From an uncultured Actinomyces sp. (GTDB lineage: Bacteria; Actinomycetota; Actinomycetes; Actinomycetales; Actinomycetaceae), in NCBI GenBank assembly GCA_900556405.1, contig USPB01000083.1, positions 1 through 8,542 of the forward strand: DNA of 8,542 bases. The letters are read 5' to 3'. Both the position numbers and the translations under genes were made by a program. The notes beneath the pieces were generated by a model that was not told where the DNA came from, did not search any database, and worked only from the letters and a program-made list of their open reading frames with translations. Below are positions 1 through 4,059 of the stretch, piece after piece (the first letter of the stretch is position 1; the number at the start of each line of letters is the position of its first letter).

Positions 1-665
1 TGATCCTCGCCGAGCGCGCCCGCAGGCGCGGCATCGACGCCGAGGTCGTCCACGTGGGGCTGACCGATGAGATCCCCGACAGCCTCGACATTTACACGCT
101 TGGCGGTGGCGAAGATACCGCTCAGGCGCTCGCTGCTGACAAGTTCCGCCGCACTTCGGGCCTCGCCCGCGCCCTCGATGCCCGGCGCCCGCTCCTGGCG
201 ATCTGCGCATCCCTGCAGGTCCTCGGCCACTGGTACGAGGACGCGCGCGGCGCTCGCGTGCCGGGCATGGGCGTCCTCGACATCACGACCGAGCCTCAGG
301 GGCACCGGGCCATCGGTGAGCTCGTCTGCGAGCCCGTCCTCGAGGGCCTCACCCAGACGCTCACCGGCTTCGAAAACCACGGGGGCGGTACTGTCCTCGG
401 CCCTGACGCTGCCCCGCTGGGACGCGTGCTGTCCGGCGTTGGCAACGGCACGCCTCGCGGCACGACCCCACCCGAGGTGCGCTACGACGGCGCCGTCCAG
501 GGGTCCATCATCGCGACCTACATGCACGGACCCGCCCTCGCCCGTAATCCCGAGCTGGCGGACCTGCTGCTCGAGCGTGCCACGGGGTCCGCACTCGCTC
601 CCCTCGAGGTCTCCGGCGTCGCCCAGCTGCGCGCTGAGCGTCTGCGCATCGTTCACGAGGCCTGA
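1..665 (+). CDS. gatD: GatD-like lipid II isoglutaminyl synthase, glutamine amidotransferase subunit (5' end cut off)
   Basis: Partial gene open at the left edge; the reading frame enters at base 3 and 220 residues are visible to the TGA at 663-665. The protein is a class I (CobB/CobQ-type) glutamine amidotransferase. Seen: a YTLGGGED segment at visible residues 31-38; the nucleophile elbow LAICASLQVLG with the likely catalytic Cys at visible residue 68 (codon 204-206); TGFENHGGGT, typical of GatD; and YMHGPALARNPELAD, whose His (codon 525-527) is the likely catalytic partner. In known GatD/MurT pairs GatD releases ammonia from glutamine and MurT uses it to amidate the D-glutamate of lipid II in the cytoplasm. 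murT is normally adjacent and would be expected just left of the window (inference). Family members are usually about 240 residues, so perhaps 15-25 N-terminal residues are missing. A GTG at 54 is internal to the fold and is not the start. Alternative: another CobB/CobQ-like amidotransferase; the GFENH motif favours GatD. Confidence 0.87.
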   Translation, partial: ILAERARRRGIDAEVVHVGLTDEIPDSLDIYTLGGGEDTAQALAADKFRRTSGLARALDARRPLLAICASLQVLGHWYEDARGARVPGMGVLDITTEPQGHRAIGELVCEPVLEGLTQTLTGFENHGGGTVLGPDAAPLGRVLSGVGNGTPRGTTPPEVRYDGAVQGSIIATYMHGPALARNPELADLLLERATGSALAPLEVSGVAQLRAERLRIVHEA

Positions 666-701
666 TGGCGCTGCGAGAACGCCCGCGCTGAGCCCTCGCG
701 T

Positions 702-710
702 TGCTATGCT
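702..710 (+). promoter_or_regulatory. Possible extended -10 promoter for the small membrane protein gene
   Basis: TGC followed by TATGCT (705-710) fits an extended -10 element, TGnTAnnnT. No convincing -35 hexamer lies 16-18 bp upstream. A start near 717 would give a leader of about 26 nt before the ATG at 743. The element lies in the 77-bp gap after gatD, where no clear terminator was seen, so read-through from gatD is also possible. Confidence 0.4.
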
Positions 711-722
711 GGCACAAACGAA

Positions 723-741
723 TTCCTAGGAAGGATTTCCT
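723..741 (+). promoter_or_regulatory. Shine-Dalgarno flanked by two anti-SD copies
   Basis: The strong SD AGGAAGGA (728-735) stands 7 nt before the ATG at 743 and decides the start of the membrane protein gene. It is bracketed by two copies of TTCCT (723-727 and 737-741), each complementary to AGGAA (728-732). The downstream copy could form a 5-bp hairpin with a GGAT loop, ending just before the start codon. The SD itself is certain by position; the structural role is inference and the stem is short. Confidence 0.45.
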
Positions 742-742
742 C

Positions 743-1423
743 ATGTCGAACCCCACGCCTTACGGAGCTTCCGGCGAGCAGGGCACCCCCTGGCCGCAGT
801 ACGGACAAGATGGTGTGAACGGCGCGATGCCCGCCCAGGGCGCCTATCCGGGTGCCGGTTACAGCGGTCCCGCGGTCATGCCCACCATGAAATTGCCCAG
901 TCGAGCCCCCGGCACGATTATGATCGTCGTCGGCGTGCTCATGATGCTGATCGTCGCTCCTATTGTCTTTTTTGTTCTCATGTTCCAGGGTGCCTCAAGC
1001 CTGGGCGAAAACATGGCAAATGGAACCGTCGTGCACAACGGTGGAACCGTCGAGGTCGGCAGCAATGGCAGCTACACGGTGTCTCTTTCCGAAGCAGCGA
1101 CTGAGTGCATGTTGATCAAAGATGGCAACAAAGGCTGGGATATGAAGCAGCTGGACGGAAGCTCGCAGGTCTATTACCGCGATGGCCTGGAGGAGGGCAC
1201 GTACACGATCCGGTGTGCGGGCCTGGGCGATGACGCGACGATCACGGGGCTGCCCGTGAGCGGTGAGGACCTGGTCTCCTCGACTGGTGGCGCGTTGATC
1301 TGGTCCACGGTCGTCGGCGTCGGCGGCACGGTCATCATGATCATCGGCATCGTGCTCGTCGTGAAAGCCAACGGCAGGCGCCGAGAGATTCAACAGCAGG
1401 CGATGATGTCGGCCATCGGCTGA
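743..1423 (+). CDS. Two-helix membrane protein with extracytoplasmic domain, function unknown
   Basis: 226 residues from the ATG at 743, chosen for its SD AGGAAGGA; an upstream TTG at 701 lies before this SD and overlaps the putative -10. I do not recognise a named family. Seen: a Gly/Pro/Tyr/Gln-rich N-terminal tail (residues 1-50), as in many actinobacterial membrane proteins; a first hydrophobic helix at about 57-81; a polar domain at about 82-183 with exactly two cysteines (C122, C158) that could form a disulfide; a second hydrophobic helix at about 184-207; and a short basic/Gln tail (GRRREIQQQ). The inferred topology is N-in, with the middle domain outside and the C-terminus in. The Gly/Thr/Val-rich middle domain looks like a small beta-rich fold. 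The gene appears monocistronic or the last of a unit, since a strong hairpin follows 17 bp after its stop. The neighbours do not suggest a role. Confidence 0.8.
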   Translation: MSNPTPYGASGEQGTPWPQYGQDGVNGAMPAQGAYPGAGYSGPAVMPTMKLPSRAPGTIMIVVGVLMMLIVAPIVFFVLMFQGASSLGENMANGTVVHNGGTVEVGSNGSYTVSLSEAATECMLIKDGNKGWDMKQLDGSSQVYYRDGLEEGTYTIRCAGLGDDATITGLPVSGEDLVSSTGGALIWSTVVGVGGTVIMIIGIVLVVKANGRRREIQQQAMMSAIG

Positions 1424-1440
1424 CGTCCGTCGCGCGTGAG

Positions 1441-1478
1441 GGGGCGAGGCCTCGGAGGAACTCCGGCCTCGCCCCTTT
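1441..1478 (+). terminator. Strong GC-rich hairpin, probable rho-independent terminator
   Basis: GGGGCGAGGCC (1441-1451) pairs perfectly with GGCCTCGCCCC (1465-1475). An inner GGAG (1454-1457) pairs with CTCC (1461-1464) around a GAA loop, after a 2-nt bulge. Only TTT (1476-1478) follows, so termination may be incomplete. The hairpin lies between the small membrane protein gene and the DUF418 gene, whose ATG is 33 nt further on. Confidence 0.75.
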
Positions 1479-1510
1479 GCTGCATCGACACCACCACGAG
1501 GAAGGATGCC

Positions 1511-2932
1511 ATGCACACCCTGTCTTTCACGGGCGCACGCCAGGTGCGTTTCCCTGCCCCCGACGTCGCGCGCGGCTTCATGCTTGCGCTCATTGCTCTG
1601 GCAAATGTTCCCTTCTGGCTGCGCTATTTTCCGGACGCACCGCACGCGGGCGAGGCGGCGCTGGCGGCCATGAACGACGCCGATCAGTGGTGGTACCTGG
1701 TGCGAACCCTGTTCGTGGATCGTCGCGCGTATCCGTTGTTTTCGATTCTGTTCGGCTTTGGTATGGCGATCATGGCCTCGCGCACGATGGAGCGCGAGCG
1801 CCGCGTCGCGATGGATGCGATTCCCCCCGAGTTGAGCGCCGGGTGGAATCCTCTCCAGCGGGAGATTGTCCGTGACGCTGTTGAGCGTCGTGCGCGCCGC
1901 GCGGCCGCGCGCCTGATTCGCCGCCGTGGCTGGTGGATGCTGGCCTTCGGCCTGGTGCACGCTGTGTTTTTCTCGGGTGACATTATTGGCGCCTACGGTC
2001 TCGTGGCGGTCATTTTCGCCGAGGTTATCGTTATGAGGCGCGCGTGGCTGCGCGTGCTGGTCGGCGCCTTCATCGCCTCCTTGAGCCTGCTTGGGATTTG
2101 GTCGATGGCGGCGATAGCGGGACGTGAGCCGATGGTGTTTGAGTTCCACGATCCCGTACGGCTGGATGCGGGATATCCGCTGGTGTCCGTTGGCTCCTGG
2201 CTGATCGCGACGCCGATGACTGTCCTGACGGCGCTCGTGGTCCCCTGCGTGATGATCGGGGTGGGAGTCGCGCGCTGGGGCCTGCTGCAGGATCCTCGTG
2301 GGCGCGGGCCGCTCCTGGTTGGCATCGCGCTTGTGGGCCTGGGGATCGGTGCCCTGGGGGGTCTTCCCTTTGCGCTCATGCAGCTGGACTGGGCATGTGC
2401 CGGGTCGGCGTCCTGGTCGTATCCGCTCTTCCACGCTTCCGGCGTTGCGGGAGCCTGCGGGTGGCTGGCGCTCCTCGCGCTCGTGGGAGGTGGTCCGCGT
2501 GAGAATCTCGGCTCGGTGTGCGCGTTCCTGAGTGCGATCGGTCGCCGTTCGATGACCGCTTACTTGTCACAGACGCTGCTCTTTATTGTTATGTTTGGCG
2601 TGCTTGGCGCGTTCGGAGTTCGTGTTCTGGGGGTTGCGGTTTCGGGGCTTCTTGCACTGGGGGTCTGGGCGCTGATTGGCTTCGGTTGTGTGATCGCCGA
2701 GGTCGGGGGAACCTCTCGTGGTCCTGCGGAGTGGGCGCTGCGTTGGCTGGTTGCCAAAACGGCGAGGCCTTTGCCGCTGCCCACCTTGCCGCTCGCATTC
2801 CCAACCGCCTCGGTCGGTCCGGGGGCGGCAATACCGGGACCGTCCTTTCCGATGCCGCCGGTTCCTGGTGCTGAGCCCCGCGGGATTTCGCAGGATTCTC
2901 CGGGGTCAACCAATGCAAATCGCCCTATTTAG
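1511..2932 (+). CDS. DUF418/YeiB-family polytopic membrane protein
   Basis: 473 residues from the ATG at 1511, chosen because the SD AGGAAGG (1499-1505) precedes it by 5 nt; earlier in-frame codons fall in the upstream hairpin. The family shares a fold with acyltransferase-like membrane proteins; its substrate is not established and I do not assign one. Seen: the N-terminal D18-x-x-R21-G22 motif; LFSILFGFGM at 76-85; a basic cytoplasmic stretch rich in Arg at about 92-139; WWMLAFGLVH followed by D157-I-I at 141-159; and the C-terminal DUF418 signature GRRSMTAYLSQ at 344-354 and RGPAEWALRW at 403-412. About ten hydrophobic helices lie between residues 19 and 398. The tail (about 418-473) is low-complexity and Pro/Gly/Ser-rich, is probably cytoplasmic and disordered, and is not part of the usual domain. 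No promoter is visible in the 32 bp between the preceding hairpin and the start, so expression may depend on read-through. Confidence 0.85.
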   Translation: MHTLSFTGARQVRFPAPDVARGFMLALIALANVPFWLRYFPDAPHAGEAALAAMNDADQWWYLVRTLFVDRRAYPLFSILFGFGMAIMASRTMERERRVAMDAIPPELSAGWNPLQREIVRDAVERRARRAAARLIRRRGWWMLAFGLVHAVFFSGDIIGAYGLVAVIFAEVIVMRRAWLRVLVGAFIASLSLLGIWSMAAIAGREPMVFEFHDPVRLDAGYPLVSVGSWLIATPMTVLTALVVPCVMIGVGVARWGLLQDPRGRGPLLVGIALVGLGIGALGGLPFALMQLDWACAGSASWSYPLFHASGVAGACGWLALLALVGGGPRENLGSVCAFLSAIGRRSMTAYLSQTLLFIVMFGVLGAFGVRVLGVAVSGLLALGVWALIGFGCVIAEVGGTSRGPAEWALRWLVAKTARPLPLPTLPLAFPTASVGPGAAIPGPSFPMPPVPGAEPRGISQDSPGSTNANRPI

Positions 2933-3019
2933 TAGAAAGTTTTGTGTTCTGCAAGAGCTAATCGTAAATGTGATCAAGAAGACAAACTGAAAGTAGTTGC
3001 CTCAGGCCCCCCGGGTGAG

Positions 3020-3047
3020 CTGCGACGATGGTGTGGCGATGTCGCAG
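3020..3047. repeat. 7-bp perfect inverted repeat, possible operator or RNA hairpin
   Basis: CTGCGAC (3020-3026) and GTCGCAG (3041-3047) are perfect reverse complements separated by 14 nt. No T-run follows, so this is not a standard terminator. It sits about 57 bp upstream of the possible -10 for the small-frame/ybjN unit, a position suitable for a regulator site. A 7-bp repeat can occur by chance in GC-rich DNA. Confidence 0.3.
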
Positions 3048-3103
3048 TGGTGGCGTTCGGTGGCGGCGCAAAAGCCTTGGGGGCATTGGTTTTTCGCGGT
3101 TTC

Positions 3104-3109
3104 TAGGCT
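3104..3109 (+). promoter_or_regulatory. Possible -10 element for the small-frame/ybjN unit
   Basis: TAGGCT fits the actinobacterial TAnnnT -10 pattern. Candidate -35 hexamers upstream (TTGGGG at 3077-3082, TTGGTT at 3086-3091) have poor spacing (21 and 12 bp), so the call is weak. A start near 3116 would leave a leader of roughly 50 nt before the ATG at 3169. Confidence 0.3.
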
Positions 3110-3168
3110 ACTGTGAAGACACCAAGACACGTGCTGGTAACACGATGAGGTGAGCGGAGGAGGCGCCA

Positions 3169-3267
3169 ATGACAATGCATGTGCAGACCATCGTGGGGGG
3201 CGGTCGGCGCGCTCTCGCCCCGTCGGTAGCGACGCAGTGGCGCGTCAATGAACATCGGCACGAATAG
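3169..3267 (+). CDS. Small 32-codon reading frame (possible leader peptide) in frame with the ybjN-type gene
   Basis: The frame starts at ATG 3169 and ends at TAG 3265-3267. It has one of the best ribosome binding sites in the window: GGAGGAGG (3156-3163), 5 nt before the ATG. The product would begin MTMHVQTIVGGGRRALAPS and end NEHRHE; it is basic, with no signal peptide or membrane helix. It is in the same frame as the YbjN-domain gene at 3277, with only TAG, GGG, AAC and ATC between its last sense codon and that ATG. The SD of the downstream gene overlaps this stop codon, which favours translational coupling. Alternatives: an N-terminal extension of the YbjN protein broken by an amber mutation (for example from CAG), or a sequencing error. 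No family is recognised. Confidence 0.5.
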   Translation: MTMHVQTIVGGGRRALAPSVATQWRVNEHRHE

Positions 3268-3276
3268 GGGAACATC

Positions 3277-3939
3277 ATGGGCTGGCTATGGCGGGCGGAT
3301 GCCGACGGAGGAACCGACGGTGAGGAGACGCCTCGCCGCCACGATCTGCCGGACGATACCGCCTCTGATATGGAACAATGGGGAGGTAGCAAAGCAGCAC
3401 CTCCGGAAGGAATTGTCACGGGTAATTCGGAGTTTGAAGCGAATCGTTTTGATATGGTTCGCCCCATCACGCAGGAGCGCTTGGGCCTCCTATTTGACTC
3501 TGAGGGGTGGACTTGGCGTATCGATAACGACGGGGATCTCTGCGGTTTGTGGGAGGGGCACCTGTTCTGCTTCCGCTTCCTCGGTGACTCTCGCGAGGTG
3601 TTGTCGATCGTCGCGTTTATGAAGAATCTTGTCCCGATTGAATACGGCGAGGATCTGCGCGACTTCCTGCAGGCCTGGCATGGCGAGTTCCTGTGGCCGA
3701 AGGCGTACGTTGCGGACCAGGATGAGGGTGACCGTGTTGTCGCCGAGGTGAATGCTGATTACGAGTATGGCGCGACGGATGCGCAGCTCGTGCAGCAGGT
3801 CATGTGTGCGCTCGCGACGACTCTGCAGCTGTTCCGTGCGCTCGAGGAGCGTTACGGCCTCGATGGGGACGAGGGGTCCGGTCCAGCTGGTGGGCATCAG
3901 CGCGGCTTTGGTGGCCCCACCTGGCTTCCGGAGAGCTGA
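3277..3939 (+). CDS. YbjN-domain protein
   Basis: 220 residues from the ATG at 3277; the SD AGGGG (3266-3270) is 6 nt upstream. After a polar Asp/Glu/Gly-rich N-terminal segment (1-55), a YbjN/type III chaperone-like domain runs from about 60 to 190. Seen: an RLGLLFDSEGWTW strand-helix start (68-80), WEGHLFCFRFLGD (92-104), WHGEFLWPKAYV (134-145), DRVVAEVNADYEYG (152-165), and a long C-terminal helix (about 168-193). This order of a short GW motif, a paired beta-sheet and a Pro-Lys turn followed by V-AE is what I associate with actinobacterial YbjN proteins. It is soluble and cytoplasmic, with no signal peptide. The molecular role of such proteins is not settled; E. coli YbjN has been linked to motility and stress phenotypes. 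The tail (195-220) is Gly-rich and probably disordered. The gene may be translated together with the small frame upstream. Confidence 0.75.
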   Translation: MGWLWRADADGGTDGEETPRRHDLPDDTASDMEQWGGSKAAPPEGIVTGNSEFEANRFDMVRPITQERLGLLFDSEGWTWRIDNDGDLCGLWEGHLFCFRFLGDSREVLSIVAFMKNLVPIEYGEDLRDFLQAWHGEFLWPKAYVADQDEGDRVVAEVNADYEYGATDAQLVQQVMCALATTLQLFRALEERYGLDGDEGSGPAGGHQRGFGGPTWLPES

Positions 3940-3960
3940 CTCACATCCTCCAGAAATTTG

Positions 3961-3985
3961 AAGTTGAGTGGAATAGACTCAACTT
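3961..3985. promoter_or_regulatory. HAIR-type inverted repeat, probable HspR operator of clpB
   Basis: AAGTTGAGT (3961-3969) and ACTCAACTT (3977-3985) form a perfect 9-bp inverted repeat with a 7-bp spacer. The known HspR-binding HAIR consensus is CTTGAGT-N7-ACTCAAG; this site matches 6 of 7 positions in each half, with a symmetric C/G change at the outer end. A TAnnnT -10-like hexamer, TAGACT (3974-3979), lies across the spacer and right half, so repressor binding could cover the promoter, although no good -35 is visible. The site is 74 bp before the clpB start. clpB is a known HspR target in actinobacteria such as Streptomyces and Mycobacterium. No hspR gene is in the window. Confidence 0.82.
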
Positions 3986-4059
3986 TGGCTTCGTTATGTC
4001 TGTCAGAAGGCGTTGAGTGACTCGGCGCCACCAGACAAAACATTTGGAGGAGTGATTTC

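Larger units (their letters stand above)
2933..3168. other. Non-coding intergenic stretch with an AT-rich first part
   Basis: No convincing protein-coding frame or tRNA is seen here. The first 70 bases or so (2930-3000) are clearly richer in A/T than the surroundings. They show no hairpin-plus-T-run terminator for the DUF418 gene. The middle contains an inverted repeat (3020-3047) followed by G/T-rich sequence, and the right end holds a possible -10 element (3104-3109) leading into the small reading frame at 3169. Confidence 0.6.

Noticed and set aside
67..729. A plus-strand frame overlapping gatD in a different register
   Set aside because: The product is Ser/Arg/Pro-rich low complexity, typical of an out-of-frame reading of GC-rich DNA; the gatD frame has the catalytic motifs.
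701..742. TTG start 14 codons upstream for the small membrane protein
   Set aside because: The extension covers the likely -10 element and the SD of the ATG at 743.
1436..1510. Earlier in-frame start for the DUF418 protein
   Set aside because: The extra 25 codons lie over the terminator hairpin and the SD; the ATG at 1511 has a well-spaced SD and begins just before the conserved DxxRG motif.
995..2434. A 479-codon minus-strand open frame across two membrane protein genes
   Set aside because: The product is Arg/His/Gln-rich with no domain, spans the intergenic hairpin, and lies opposite two plus-strand genes with good ribosome binding sites and membrane helices.
3248..3622. A 124-codon frame overlapping the YbjN gene
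   Set aside because: It is a different register from the YbjN frame, its product is Arg/Ser/Cys-rich without a domain, and it has no SD.
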